Source: Phylloscopus collybita (lineage: Eukaryota; Chordata; Aves; Passeriformes; Phylloscopidae). Taken from it: DNA of 64,000 nt. Under the pieces are notes generated by a model, which searched no databases, was not told where the DNA came from, and was given only the letters and a program-made list of their open reading frames with translations. Where the stretch lies: positions 3,476,001-3,540,000 of the forward strand of contig JAJNNQ010000002.1 of NCBI GenBank assembly GCA_027886175.1, in the 5' to 3' direction. The position numbers were made by a program, and so were the translations under genes. Shown in pieces: positions 22,262 through 36,446 of this stretch. Numbering within the stretch: position 1 is the stretch's first letter; every line of letters begins with the position of its first letter.

Positions 22262-24169
22262 TTTAGGGACAAGGCCTTGCTCAGATCTGCATACCACTGA
22301 CCAGGTTATAATTTTTCCAAAACCTCAGTGCCAAGGGTTGTGGAAATCCCAGCATCAAGTCTTGGTTTCAAAAGGACATTTGAATACAAGATGAAACTCG
22401 TCCAGCAGGCAGTTTAAGAGGCAGAGACACTTCAGGACAGCCAAAAACCACCCTGGTCCACTCATCATTTGGCCTGGACAAATGTTCCTGGGTATCAGAA
22501 ACAGGGACTTGAGCCCCAGCATCCCAGAGTGGGGCAGAAGCAACCTGTCACCATGCTGGGTCTTGGCCAAGAGGATCATTTTCTTTCCATCTTGAAGAGT
22601 GGTAGTTCTGGGCTTTGTCACACTGAAGAATGGGGAACCTTTGGAAATCATAAAAAGTTTTAATGGGACCCAGAAATCTTTTCCCGCCAAGGCCTAATTT
22701 CCACCACAAGCACCTCTGAGAATAGAAAAAGGGAGGAAATCTTGGTTTTCCCATAATGCTGTTGCTGTCAGGCCGACAATTTTTCACCACTGTGGATGCC
22801 ACTATCACACAATTCCTTAGCTGAAAGGGGCCCAGCAGAGTGAACAATATCCCAATTGGGAAGATAAGCTGCAAGACATTATCCAGAGAGATATAAATTG
22901 TAGTAATCTATTTGTTCTCTTGCCCATGGGGTCCTCGTAGTAAACAGGGAGTGCTGGGAAGCGGGTGAGTTCTGACACATCATTTCTCATTGTTCCCAAG
23001 GGATGGTGAGCAATCCTAGTGCTGGCAAGCCAGACAGGCAGTAAATGTTTCCTAGAATACAAACAGAGCGGGAGCCAGTACATAAAGGCTGCAGAATCAC
23101 TGTCAAAGTGTAATCAGAGGAAAAAAAAAAAAAAAAAGAAAGCAAAAGCAGAGACCAAGACATGGATGTGACACCCTGGAGAGGGTGAGGGAGGAATGTA
23201 ATGAGAACCTGTGAGAGGGTGAAACTCACTCCTTGAAGGATTTGAGGAACTTCTTTAATAGGAACATGCAGGGACAGGCAGGAGAGCTTTCCAGGGGTCT
23301 GTGTCTGATGCAAATCAGAGCTGAATCTCTGCTAATGACTCAGTTTATTAAGTCTGAAGATGCTCTGGACCTTTGTGCCCTTTTGTTATGGTCTCCTGCT
23401 TCCAGGTGAAGGTTAATCTTCCCAAAGTACCATTAAGAGCTGGGAAGGTTAGGCCTGGAATGGAGCCAGCCTTGCTTCCAAGTTGGTGGACTTGCACATT
23501 TCCAAGTGCTGACAGCTTTTCATGGAGAGGCACTGGAAGCTGGTGGCCCTGGAGCTGACGCCGTGGTCACACCATGGTCCTGGGTCCCAGTCCCTGCCTG
23601 AGAAAAGCACTGACATCTCACCTCAGTGCCTGGCAGCATCTCAAGCCAGCTTCCAAATGTGCAGAGGGGGACTTTGGACAACTTATGGAGGCAGCAGGGT
23701 GCCAGCAAGGACATTGACAGCCTGGATAAAAACCCTTCATATGGGTTAAAAAATCAGTACATCCCTACTAAGAGGGAGGACAAAAGCCACCAGTGGGGTT
23801 CAAGGTGGCAGATGAATCCAGAGCGTGCAGAGAGATGAAAGTGAGGGGAAAGGAGGCACCTGGAGCTGTCAGCTTGCACCCTCTCAGCCAGGCCTGTGCT
23901 GCTCAGCTGTTTTATTGCCCTGCTTCCCTTCTGCCCGGCCACTCCCCTGCAGTTCTGCTTTCCTGCCCCGAGCACAGCCCCAAACAGGCACCTGCAGTTT
24001 GGAGTCCTGCTCACTGCCAGGTGCAGTTTGCATCTTGATTGACTTTTGCCCCAGCCTGAGATGGGGAAACTTGTTCTCCATCCCCCTGCTTGACTTTCTG
24101 CTTCCCCGTGGCAGCCAGCAGCACCACGTTGTGCTGTGACCTTCTGAGGGACGAGGCAGGAAATATCTT
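22262..24169. other. Non-coding stretch, no gene seen
   Basis: Contains an A17 run at 23121-23137. Otherwise unremarkable mixed sequence. Confidence 0.5.
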
Positions 24170-24380
24170 CCTGGCTTAAATAACGAATCTAAAAATCAAT
24201 TTGTGGAGAGGTTGGAAAGCAATGAGCATACAAATTAACCAGTGTATGAGTAATACATTTGCATCTTGTGGATCCAGTTAACTTCAGAGCAGGCAAAATT
24301 TATAACCTGCTGAACTCCCAAGTATGAGGCTTAAAGAAATTACTAGGAGGAGAATTATTGGGTTGGATACGAGACATCAT
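24170..24380. promoter_or_regulatory. Candidate enhancer with octamer motif
   Basis: An AT-rich, repeat-free block holding a perfect octamer ATTTGCAT at 24257-24264 (the POU-factor site) close to 'taatac', 'cattaatg' and 'ttaacc' cores. The motif is seen directly; function is inference. Confidence 0.25.
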
Positions 24381-27300
24381 TCCAGCCCTCATTAATGTTT
24401 TCATGTGCTCTTGAAGGTTTCTCCCTAGCAGTACCCATTACTGAGTTTGGGAAAAAAAAATCAGCCACTGAGATCACTTGGAAAACACTTAGCCTTCTCC
24501 CTCTCATTTCCCCAAGCTGCATTTTTATTCTCCACAGAAACCCGATGGTGGGACAAATTACTTTACAAGTGAGATTCTGATAACAGAAATCACTTTAAAA
24601 GCCAAATGCTGATGATGTGCAGATACAATGTCAGGGGAAAAAAAAAATCCTTTTGCCATGTGCATGCGTTTAGATAGATGGTTCTACTTTAGGGGTGCAT
24701 TTATGGCACTTTATGACACTTGCTCTACAGTTGTGCTTGCACAGTGCCCAGGCAGAGCTCTGGTTTGGTTCAGCCTGACTACTGAGCTAATAATCCTAGT
24801 GGTTCTGTGAAAGGAGGGGAATCACACAGAGCTGTCAGGTCTCCAAGGTTTTGGGCTTATTTGAGATTTCACAGACGGTCGACAAATCCCTGTGAATCAT
24901 TTTTATGATCCTGTCACTTGAGACATCTATGGACACCAGTTCCATGGGTCAAAGGGTCTCATTGGTGTCTAGGCCACAGGGGAATGGTAAAGTCACACCA
25001 AGTGTCAGGTATCTGGACTCCCCACCTCTTTTTCTCCTGGGGATGCTCTCATTCAGACAGTGAGGGAGCAGCTCCTTTTCTCAGCACCTCTGCACACAGT
25101 CCCAGACTTTGAGGATCCCCAGGGAGGAGGAGATGGGAGAGGACACTTCTCTGTTCACTTTCATCTGTGACAAATGAGCTGCTCTCCCTGTGACAGATGT
25201 TGCTGTGCCAGGAGGTGCAGAATGGGGGAGGAAGCAGCTTGAGGCAGGTGTGCATCTCTTGCTGGCTGTCCACACACCTGCATCCCAGCCTGGAGGGTCC
25301 TGCACAGCCCCAGGCCATGCTGAACCAGGGATAAATTCAGGTGGGATGGGTTTAGGACACATGGCTTGATCTCGGCCTAATTCTTGTGAAGTGCTGTCAC
25401 AACATCCTCACACTGAGGCTTTTTCTCTCTGGAGAGCTCTGGAGATGAAGCTGTTGACACGGATTGGGCCTGAGGGTTTTCTCTGTGTCTTGCATATTTT
25501 GGAAATGAGCTCAGACCTGTGCTACCCTGCCAGGGTGAAGGACATTTTTCTCCTACAAGTGCCATAATTTCCCTCCTGCTTTCCCATTTGAAGTGGGTTT
25601 CCTCCACAGTGGTGACACCCAGAGCGCAGGTTAAGTGCAGTTGTGGTCCCCTGATCATCCAGACATGAGAACACGTTGCACCTCAGCACTGTGGCCTGGG
25701 GAAGGGGACATGCCACTCCCTGCCTCCTCCCAGCACACAGCTGGGGTGTGGATGGGGTGCAGAGCTGCACCAGGGCGCTGGAAAGCAATTCCAGAGACTG
25801 CACAGTGCTGTCTCTGATGGCTTTTCATCTATCCTCAACAGCAGGGAAAATCATCAAAGGGAGAAAAGAAAGGGTTTTTAAAAACAAAGCCAAACAAAAA
25901 TAGGTCCCAAGTTGTAAAATTTGTATTTTGAACTTCCTGGAAGCTTTGAGACTTTGGGTGGGGTTTTGCTATGCTGCTGCAGAGAAAATGCCATATGTAA
26001 ATCTCCTACAACATGAAAGATCACGTTCCCTTGTGATCCAAATAGACAGGGACATATTCCTGGTGATGGTCCAAGCAGCTGCACCAGGCAGGACAAGGAT
26101 GCTTATGAAAGAGAGGATTGCTGGATATACATAACCTTGCCTGACTAACAGATTCCAGCCTTCTCAGTGAAGGGATTTTAGAATGAAAATTTGGAAGAAA
26201 AACAAGGGAAAGAACCACAAGTTCCAGCATAGGCCAAAAAAGGGTTGTGCTGCACACTGGCTACAATATGTGATAACACAGGAACATGAGCAGTTCTTTG
26301 AAAATACCCTTTCCATAGAATTTTAAAGGAACTGAAAGCAAGAGGGTGAAAACTCAAGAGGTTTTTCCTCCTGTGGGAGATGTTGCTGCTGTGGACTCAG
26401 AGCAGGGTCTTGGTGTGGGGTCCCCAGGCTCTGAAAGTGCCCAGCACTGCCTGGGTGCCTGAGAAGCCTTTCCAGGCTTGCTTTGATGAAGTGAAGATTG
26501 TTTCCCACCATGGAAATATTTCACATAGCCCTCTGCCCCTCCCTGCCAGCTCCCTGTGTTCAACACAGTTGTGGCCTTGGGGAGCTGAAGCCTTTGCTCA
26601 CCGAGCAAATACATGGTACATATGTGAACTCAGGGATGTGAAATGCCTTTCTGTAAGGAACAATGATGTCCCACCCTGGAAAAGCCACAAAGACATGAGG
26701 GGAGGTCTTTGGGGACAAGCTGCAGAGTCTTCTTGGAAGTGCAGCTCTGCTCCCTCTCGTCTGACAGTGAGGGATGGCAGGAGCACATCTGCTCAGGTAC
26801 AGTTCTTGCCTGGGCAGCAGGCACACATTTCCCAGCGCAGAAACCCACCTGAGCTTTGTTTGTGGTGTGTTGCAAAGGAGAGGATGCCACATCCATCATT
26901 TTCATAAACAGCACTGCCACATGGAGTGCATTTGTGTGGCCAGATCCTATGCACAGGATTACAGCTCAGCCAAGGAATTTCTTCCCTGTTGTGTCTCCGG
27001 GCATTTAGACTGGGAGGTCTTTTCAGAATAAATGATCTTGCCATTTGTTTTCCATCCATGCTGTGCCCAGCACTGTGGCACCAGGGCTGGAGGCAGCAGC
27101 CCTGCGTGGTTCCTGGTGCTGGGAAGAGTGAGGAAAGTCTCTGCAGCTGGTACCTGACTTGCCCAAGGCAGAGCTCTCCCTGCCCAGCCTGCTCTGCCAA
27201 GGTGACACTGGCAGCTTCCTTACAGTGCTTCGTCTTTTAGCACCTATTTCTTTTAAAGGTATCTGAATATGGCAATTTCTCACTAGTCTTCATTTTCCCA

Positions 27301-30300
27301 CCCTTTGATTTTAGCCTTTGCATCAATCTCCTGCTTCAAACAGTAGCCTGCAATGTTATAAAAATGCAGGAGGGGCTCCCAAGGACTGATTTAGCTTTGG
27401 GTTGCCAGTCAATAAGCATGGCTGCACATGCTAGTGAAAACGTCCCAGTATAAAAGGCTGGGAACAGCTGTCTTCTCCCAAATCATGGTGTTCCTGCTCT
27501 TCTGTTTGCTCACCCACCCCTGGTTCCAGCTGTGAAATCTCCCTCTCACCCATGTCAGGCAATGTGAAAAGCACCTTTGCCCTGTGAGCCCCTGCAGTTG
27601 GTCAGTGGGTGTTCACGTGCTGGCAGGGCTCTGGAGAGCAGGGACCACGGGATCACAGTCCGTGTGATAGCACATGCAGCACAGCTGATTTGCTGGCAAT
27701 TTTCTCTGAGCATTTTTTACCCTCCCAGTGAAGAGTTGAGAACATTGTTCTGTAAATTAAATGAGAGGACTTTTTTTTTTTTTAATTAATGGGAAATTTA
27801 AAGTAGAACAAATGCTCATTTTCCCGAATGAGGCGAGGAAAAGGATTCTTTTGAACCAGCTCTACAGAGCAGCTCCATTAACTCTTCCATCATGCCACCC
27901 AGAGCACTCCTCAGCTGTCCTTGAAGGGAGTTACAGCTCGAGCAAAGCTCACAGCCTGGAACAACCTCATTTATGATGCAACCACTGGAGGAAAGCAAAA
28001 CCCCTGGATGCATCAGGGTTGCATATATCATGTGCTGGTCTAGATTCCACACTATGGGTAGCTCAGCATTTTCGACTTGCTCATCTCTGACCACTGCTAC
28101 TCACAGCATCACTCTTAACCTTGGCAAAATCAGCACTTTGTGGGAGCTTCAAACCAGAGCTGCTGAGCTCCTGGGAGACTCTCAGGTTTGCAGGATCCAC
28201 AGGGAGTGCAAAGGACTGTGTCCTGGAGGATTCAGCTCTCAGGCTATGACACAAGGATGTGGGGATGCAGTTAAGGAAAGCTCAGCACTGGTTTGTGCTG
28301 CTCCTGATAAAGCACACAAGAGAGACAGAAGTGATAGATAAGTTTTTCTCACACCATCTGATACTGTTGGGAAAAACAGGTAGGTTTGTGGGCACAAATC
28401 TTCAGTGAAGTCTCCTTCTCCCAAATAGTTGAAGGAAATTAAATAGCGCACTCACAATTTGTGTTTTGTGGATTACAGCTCCAGTGATCAATGCTTTAAA
28501 GGACCCTTTCTCCCCCTGCTCCCTGAGGACTCGTTGTTTATAGATTTTGGGAGCACTTGAGATCTATTAAACTTAATAGGCCTTTTCTTGAGAAGGTTGT
28601 ACGGAGCAGACTCCTCTACACTCACATTTTCAATTAGAGCACACAGGTGCTGGAGATGAGGAATGGGAGCAGTTGCTCCATCACTCCCTTGTTAGATGGC
28701 ACTTCTGGCACTCAGCCTGCCAGCATTTGTTGCCTATGAATTATGATTTCTTTAGCATCTTAAATCCTTAGGCTTTTTGGAAGTTTTCTGGCGGTGTATT
28801 TCCTTCCTACTAATAAAATACTGCACCAGGGCTCCTGTCTGCACTGCTAGAGGGAGAGGGGGATGCCAGGAGTCCTGGATGGTAGCAGGGCCAGTGGATC
28901 CAACCATGTATGAAGTCTCCTTAGTCCTGGCCTGCAAGTCACCACAAAACACAGAATATTCTCTCAGGAAGTCTCAGAGAGGGGATTTTAAAGGTGTTAT
29001 TGCAGCAGTACCTTCTTGCACAGCCCTAATTCAGTGCAACTGCTCTGTTCCTTAGGGAAATGCCATCCAAACTGGTGAAAAACCTCCCTACAGTCCTGTC
29101 CCCAGCAGGAGGGGGTGACATACAGGAGCCAGAGCAGAGGATGCCTGGAGAAGCTTGTAAACACTTTCAAGCCTCTTAATGCTTCACTCTGAAGTTTATT
29201 TGCCTGCTGTAAACGTGATAACAGGACAGTAACTTGAAAACAATTATTCAGTCATATTTTTGCAGAAGCAGCAGCTGAACTCTATGCTGGTGAGTTCTAC
29301 ACAGCTGCAGTTGTCAGTAACCTTTGCAACACTCCCAGGTTGGGCAGGTAAGGTGGACACAAGATTGGGAAATGGGCAGGTAAAGTTGGGAGATGTAGTC
29401 TTGGGGTGAGTATGGGAACTGATGTTCAGCCTGATTAGGGGCTAAGTAGCAGGGACTGTAAGAATGGGCAGGTTTAAGAGTTAAGTTGTGAGAGCTGTTG
29501 CCAGAAGGTGTGGGGAAAGTGATTTTGGATCTGTTGTTCAGGCTGTGACCCTTTTCCAGCAAGGAAGAAGTGCCTGATGCTGCATGTTCTGAGCAGGTGA
29601 GAGAGGGACAGAAAAGGGGGGAAAAACCACAGTGCTGTGGTCTGTGTGTGGAGCTCTCCAGGGGCAGTTACTGGGAAAGAGAGCAAAGAGAATGCAAATG
29701 TCAAATGAAGTCTGCTCTCATTCCTGATGGACTGGTGCAGTTTTGTGTCTGTGCCTTCTGCCACATCCCACACTTTGCCTGCTTGTTCTCCAGAAGAGCT
29801 CTCTGGGCTTGCTGCAGGGCAGACTCACCTGTAGCTGTGCATGCCAAGGGCTTTGGCAGCTGCTGAGTTTAACTTGGCCACCTCAAGGCCACCTCTTTGC
29901 TCATGAGAGCTCACTTTATGTGACTCAACTTTGCAAGGCAGCTCTGGGGGTAGCTCACCACAGGGCCCTGGGGGGGAGAGCTGAGGTCTTAAGTCATGGT
30001 TGTTGTAACCACAATATACTTTTTCATGACTTAAAAAACACCCTACTATGTTCCCTAGTGGGGAATTTTCTGGTGGATGCCAAAATATGAGAAGATGGAC
30101 ACAGGGGAGCTGTTCTGAGTGGTGTGTTTGATGCTGATAGCCCCAGGCATGTTGGACAGCCAGCCACAAGAGAAACCTCTCAACCCTGAGTTTCATAGGG
30201 TCACCAGTCTGGAGACTCCACACCCAGTCAATATTAGCATAAGCTCTCAATTTCCCAGTTCAATGTCCTCCTGCCCTTCACTTTCTGCCCCACCTCACAC

Positions 30301-31320
30301 CATCTGGGTCAAGGCTTCCAAGAAGTGTTCATTGTTGTTACTCACTGACCTGTTCTGCAGTGAGAAAGCAAAGTAATTGCTGACACATCCCCAGTTCCCC
30401 TTCTCTACTCCTCCACAAGGTCCCTGGGGACTGCCCAGCCTGTCCATGAGAACAGAGGGTCAGCACCAGGCAGGTCTTTGCAGCTCTGAAAGGCCAGAAC
30501 TTCTTCCCTGTGCCACCTGGCCAGGGACACCCCAGGGCTGGAGCTGTGCCCTGAAGAACTTCCAGGGAGCATCTCCCAGAGGTGCAGCTCAGACAAGGCT
30601 GTGCCAGCCATGGAGCATACAACTTTTATTTAATTCTTGCAGGAGTGGGCTGGGTTGGAGGTAAAAGCTGCCTTTGCTGTCTCCTTCCTCACTGATGGTT
30701 GCACTGAGGCTGTTCAGGTGCCTGTGGCAGTGAGGGCAAGTGGTGTTTGGGAGGCTGCAGAGACTCTTCTGGTGTCACTATCATCTGAAGGGGCTGAGTC
30801 CCAGCCCAGCCAGGCTCCTTGGGAAATTCCTGGGGAAGCTCCAAGCCTGAGAGTCTCCAAGAAGCTGACACATTTGGAAGCCCTGGAGGAGGAAAGCTTC
30901 CTGTCCCCTGGAAGGCCCTGGCTGGGAATCCTGCTGGTGACTCAGTGCTGTGGTATGGGGAGGGTTGCTCCTGTCTCCAGAGACTCCCTCCAGCAAATCC
31001 TAGTGCTGACAGGCTCAGAGAGCTGCTGCACCAAGGATGTGTGGAGTGGCAGGAGATCCAACAGCAGACCCTCCTGCCCAGGACCAGGCATCTTCTCTCA
31101 TTTCCCTGTGCCAAGGCCACCATTGCCAAGGCTGAAGGCTTCCTGCAGACATCTCAGGGAGCAAGCTGGAGAGTTTGACATGGTTGTGGCTCCAAAGAGG
31201 GAGCACAGGTCCTTGATAAGCTGCAGACCAGGGCACTCTGCAGCCTGCCCTGACAGTGGGGGAAGAAAGGAAGGGCCATCCATTACAAAGGCAATGATCA
31301 GTGGAGAGTAATTCTTGTCA
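24381..31320. other. Non-coding stretch, no gene seen
   Basis: Nearly 7 kb without a recognisable element, exon or RNA gene. It includes the longest open frame of the window (30637-31311, 224 codons from its ATG), whose translation is compositionally GC-driven and matches no family. A T/A-rich run lies at about 27771-27788, and an AT-rich block near 29160-29260 may be conserved. Confidence 0.45.
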
Positions 31321-31414
31321 CAAAAAACAAAAAACAAAAAACAAAAAAAAAAAAAAAAACAAAAAAAAAAAAACAAAAAAAAAAAAAACAAAAAAAAAAC
31401 AAAACAAAAAAAAA
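31321..31414 (+). repeat. A-rich tract, (CAAAAAA)n-like
   Basis: About 94 bp of A runs punctuated by single C. The first units have a 7 bp period, after which A runs of 8-18 alternate with C. No AATAAA precedes it, so it looks like a simple repeat and not a retrocopy tail. Confidence 0.92.
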
Positions 31415-34400
31415 GACCTAAGGAAATTGATCTCTTTTGCTGAGCTCTGTTTTTGCTAAATTTTGCTGGTTTGATCCCCAGCTGCTGCAGACCCAGGTCT
31501 AGTGGTGTCTTTGAAGGTGGGTGTCTGCTCTGAAGAGTGTTTGAGGCACATCCAGAGGTGCTGGGCTTTGCAGCAGGATTTCATCACTTGTGCACAGGCT
31601 TGGAAGGTTTGGGAGGAAAACTGCTCCTGGTCTCTCATGCAGGTTCCTTAAGTAGCAGCACAAGGGCTCAAAGGCATTGCCACATGGCTTTACTTGGCTG
31701 GTATCAAAATACACAAGAGAAGGGTATTATTTTTTTTTTTCCAGAGAACATGCTGGGGTTTATACAGATGGGATGGTGACAGAAAGGGTCCCAAACACTG
31801 AAGGGTATGAGGGGGTTTGTGCTTCATTTTAGCCTGGCTCTACCCTGACCTACAGCTGGAGGAAGGAGGTGAAGGGCCTTTGCCCCTCAGACCCCAAGCC
31901 CAGTGAGTGCAGAGGGTGGTAACATTTTGGGAGAGTTTGATGAAGGTCTTTTCTCAAGGACCCTCTTAAGAAACCTGCAAGAAAAGCAAATGTTTGACCT
32001 TAGCACGCAGGACCTGAATGAGAAAAGTGATCCCAGCCAAGGAGCGCTGCACCCTCAGGGAGGCCAGGATGCCTACATGCAGCTTGATAATTTTGTTTCC
32101 CTGGTCCATCAGTCAGCAGCTGGAGGCACCCAGAGCCAGGTCAGGACAGCCCAGGTCGCTCTCGGTGCTCTGGGAGCCGGCCGAGCCCACACGGTGGCAC
32201 TGCGACCCAGCGTCCTGGAGTGCCACGATTGTTCTCTGTGGGGACAGGTCGTGACCGCAGCCCAGGGTGCCGGGAAGTACTAATCCGGCAGCAGGGCTGC
32301 TGTGGGACAGCTTCATCCTGTCTGCATGAGCCTTGAGCCGTGCATTCCAGGGAGCAGGAATCCCAGCTCCACCTTTCACCAGGGCACCAGCCTTCTCCAG
32401 GGCTTGGCTTTGTCCTCACCAGTGCTGGAGAGTCACATCTTCCTCGTGCTGCAGGTGACACAAGGCACATGCTGGATTCAGCAGCTGACCAGGACGTGCC
32501 CCCTGCTCCCTTTGCTCCTGCTAGGAGATTTAAGTTTTAAGGAGGATGAAGACCCTGTCTCCTCCACATAACCAAAAGGCCAAGCAGCTTCTGCATAGAG
32601 GTGAGGGTCTGTGTGTGACCTTGGCTTCTTCACCCAGAGCAGCTGCCACCAAACAGCCCCATCCTTCACCCACGTGTTTCACTTGGGGTCTGTGCCCAAA
32701 CTCTTCCATCATGTGCAGGAGTAATGAGACCAAACTCGATGATTCCAAGAGCCACAGTGTCAAAGACAAGTCTGACCCATGGTTCAGCCTCAGCCAGATG
32801 TCCTCACACAGGATGCACATGCTGCCAGCTGATTTTTCAGAAAAAGCAGCATTTCTGAAAAAAAAAAATTCACCCTGGAAGGATCCAGCTGGGGTTAGAC
32901 ATCCCCAGACTGCAGCCCTCTCCCTGGAGAGGAGCCTGGTGGGGCTCACCATTCTCCTCTGCTGTGGAGCAGATCCCTGGTGCTTGCCTTGCTCTCAGTC
33001 ACTCTGATACAGGGACAAAACAGCTCTCTGTGCTCCCTGTCCTGGGGAGGGGGTGACTGATGCATCACCTGCACCCAGAGCTGGGCACCTTTTGTGACTT
33101 CTGCCGGCAGACAGGACAGCAGATCCTTCCAGATGAATGGAGCCCTAAGTAGTTACAATTCCTATGAATTAATCAAGCTGTTCTCCATCACGCACATCAT
33201 TTAAATCACTAAAGCTCTTCTGCCGGCATCACTCGGTGGCGGGCTATGGGCACGGCAGGGAGTTTGTTCATGGCAGAGCAGAATTCTCACCTCCACCCTC
33301 CCACCCGGGCACGGAATGGGGAGAGGGGTGATCAGCCAAGGTGCTGTCCCAGTGCCTGCTCCTGCTGCCCCACCGTGCTCACCCTGCAGAGCCCGGAACA
33401 AGCTCCCCGTGGAAGCATTGCATTAGCACTGTGTGCAGTGGAGCCCAGGGAATGCAGAGAAACGGGGACTGAGCTGCCTTCAAGGAAAAAGCCCTGAAAA
33501 AACATTCCCCCCCCCCCCTTCCCATCAAGCTGTCATAGGAAATGCTCTGGAATGGGAGGTGGAAAGCATAGAGAGTGGAGTGTGGCGGGGGTGTGGTTTA
33601 CTTCTATCTATGCCTTGGGAGGAAACAGACTGCAGGGAAGATTTTCCCTTTGCCAGCAACTTCCTCTGGAATGAAGAGACCAGGGGAATGTTTGTACACA
33701 GAGAGGGGCAAAACACAAGGATATTCTTGTCCAAACCCCTTTTCCTCCCCTTTCTCATTCCCAGGTTAAGTCAGCTCTGTTTTAAGGGGGATGCTGCCCC
33801 TGCCAAGCATAGAACTCATCCCTGGATCCTCCCCCAGAGCCCACCTTGACAGGCTCTTCAAGCCCAGGTGAGCTGAAAGTCTGCCTCAGGCCAAGTTTGC
33901 AGGCTCAAGCTCTGGCTGATAGTCCCAGAAAAGCAGAGTTGTTCCACTGTCCTCCTGGGCAGGGTCAGCCCAGCTGCATTTCTTCCCGTTTGCCTTGGGC
34001 TGAGGTTGCTCAGCCAGAATAACCCAGGAGATGTTGTTAGAGATGCACACAGGTCTCAGGGGTGGGGAGCAGTGCCCTTCAGCAGAGAGTGTAACAAACT
34101 GCTGAAGAAGTGACAGCACTTCAATGCCTCCTAACTATACGTGCCCAAAAATGTCTGTCTATGCCTTGCTGCTGATCTCTAAGTCCTTGGGAAGAGCACT
34201 GCATTAACATGGGGAATTGTTTCGTCTCCCCAAGATATTTCTGGTGCTTTTGCTTTGCTCTGCACAGTGCAGAATAAAATGCCCTTATACACCAGTGTGG
34301 GAGACACTTCCTAATCCCCTGAGAAAGATCTTATCCTGTCACCTAACGGTAAGATCAGAAGAATTCCCAAAAATTCCCGCTACTGGGAACCAAACCGTTG

Positions 34401-34984
34401 ATCCTGCAGTGGAAGTTGCACAGGATGCATCTATATGCAAGACCCAAGATGTCCTTCAGGGTGACATGTGCTTTGCCACAAAAAGGCTTTAAATCTTTAA
34501 TGGGAAAGTGCACTTTGTTCCTTTCTACGAACACAGTAAAAGGCTTTAAATAATAGCTGTTCATGTGGCCCTGAAAAAGGTTGCTGTGTGGCTGAACTCT
34601 ATAAATCTGGACATTTGCTGAGTTGATTTTGCCAAGAAACATACTAGAGCTGAAAAATGAGCTGGAGGGATAAGACAGTGGCTGCTTGCAGATGCCATGC
34701 TGCTGCTGCTGCTGTTCTGCAGAGCTTTTCTCGTCATTTAAAAAGCATATTAAAGCCCTCTGTAGTAGTGAGAAGTTTATTGCTAGCTTGAGGAACTGCT
34801 GGGTGAAGCTAAAACATCCTCACTGTGTAGGTGCAGGACAAGCTTCAACCCAGTCACTGTGAGAGAAGAGAAGGAGAATTGAATTAGATGCAAATCCAGG
34901 TCGAGTGCCATGATTCATTCCACTCTGGTTATGAGAGCAGAAAGCAGCTGCTGTCTCTTGCTTCCACAGCTGATGAGTGTGGTG
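31415..34984. other. Non-coding stretch, no gene seen
   Basis: Includes a C12 run at 33507-33518 and a short CTG run near 34697-34712. The part 33120-33230 is AT-rich, repeat-free and possibly conserved. No exon recognised. Confidence 0.5.
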
Positions 34985-35060
34985 TGGGGTTTTTTGTTGG
35001 TTTTGTTGTTTTGTGTTTTTTTTTTTTTTTTTTTTTTTTTTCTGTTTTGTTTAGTTTTTC
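34985..35060 (+). repeat. T-rich tract including T26
   Basis: G/T-rich lead-in followed by 26 T (35016-35041) and a short T-rich trailer. Simple sequence. Confidence 0.92.
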
Positions 35061-36295
35061 TGATATGCTGGTTTAATTAGAATGCTCTTCTTTTGCCAGT
35101 AGCACTCCCTTATGCATACTGGTTATACCAGTACAGATTTATTCCAAGAATAAACAATTTTATTTTTTTTAATGAGGATATTTATGCACAAAAGGAGCTG
35201 GTAACTGGTAGAGTTTAAGTTCCTGTGTCTTTTAGAGATACAAGAAGCAGATGAGTGCTAAGAGCCTTCCAGTGCATTGGCTCTGTTTGTGATCCAATAC
35301 TGAGCAGCTTCTCCATCCACCTCTGGAACCAACATGGTGTTTGTGCCCCTGGACATCTACAAGTTTCATATGAGCAATTCCATTGAGCCCACAGCTGCCC
35401 ATATTTGATGAGCTGAACAACTCCCAGGCCTTGTTGACATTATTTACTAGATCCTGGGGGAAGATATTCTGTCTTACTTTATTTTTTCCTGACCCCAAAG
35501 TGATGCTGAGTGTTCAACCCATACCCATCTTCTGGAGGGGATTCCTTTGGTGTGAGAGGCTCCAGAATCACCTGGGTCTTGTGCTTTCTTCACTCCTGAC
35601 ACAAGGGGATGGATCTGGGCAAGAAACCAAAAGATCTTAGCAGTTTGCCTGTACTATTGAGTCAAACCCAGCTAGCAAAGCCTACCAGCATGGAACAACC
35701 CATTTCCATTTTAGTAATCTCAGCTAACATTCGAAGAAAAGGGAGTTCACAGCTGACTGCTGGAAATGGGTCTTTCCAGGAATTGTTTGGGACAGTGCTT
35801 GTTTGCATGAGCATAAACCAGCCAGGCACTGTGCTGATGATCTAAAAGTATGGCTCATCGAGTTCCACTAGCAGGGAACATTTCCTGGCACTGCTTAATT
35901 TACTACCACAGATCAAGCCAGAAATAGCAAGAACCCTATACTTTGTTCCTCTCCTGCTTACTTGGTAAGAGAGGCATGTTCTCCACTTAATATCTTTGGA
36001 GGAGTCATTTGTATTCTTCTGTTCACTTTGGCATTGTAGAATATTCATCTTTTATTATCTTATACCCTTGTTTCTGCGTAGAACTCCTGCATGCAAAATG
36101 TTTGTGCAGTCTGACAGAGTGAAACTGTCCTGAAAGAGGACTCTGAGAAACCACCTTAGGAGAACCTGCCAGCCAAGGTGTGTAATCAGTGCAGAAAAGG
36201 TACAAGGTCCCAGCCAGGCATCTTCATAGCTCTCTCTCTTCCCTCTTCAGGCCTGCTTGAACCCCTTGACATGAGGAAAAGAGATACTTTACGCC
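35061..36295. other. Non-coding stretch, no gene seen
   Basis: No recognisable element or exon. Confidence 0.5.
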
Positions 36296-36446
36296 CCATC
36301 CCTGAAAGTGGTCCAAGGACAGGTTGGATGGGGCTCTGAGCAACCTGATCTAGTGGAAGTTATCCCTGCCTATGGAAGAGAGGTTGGAACACGGTGATAT
36401 TTAAGGTCCCTTGACCCAAATCATTGGATGGTTCTATGGTTCCATG
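36296..36446 (+). mobile_element. CR1 LINE 3' end fragment
   Basis: Reads 'catccctgaaagtgg', 'aggttggatggggctctgag', 'caacctgatctagtgg', 'atatttaaggtccc', then a tail with repeated 'ggttctatggttccatgg'. A plus-strand avian CR1 3' end of about 150 bp, moderately diverged. Confidence 0.93.

Noticed and set aside
30637..31311. Longest open frame of the window (224 codons, plus strand) ending just before an A-rich tract, considered as a retrocopied gene
   Set aside because: The opposite strand is also largely open, the translation matches no family, no AATAAA precedes the A tract, the tract is C-punctuated simple repeat, and no target duplication is evident.
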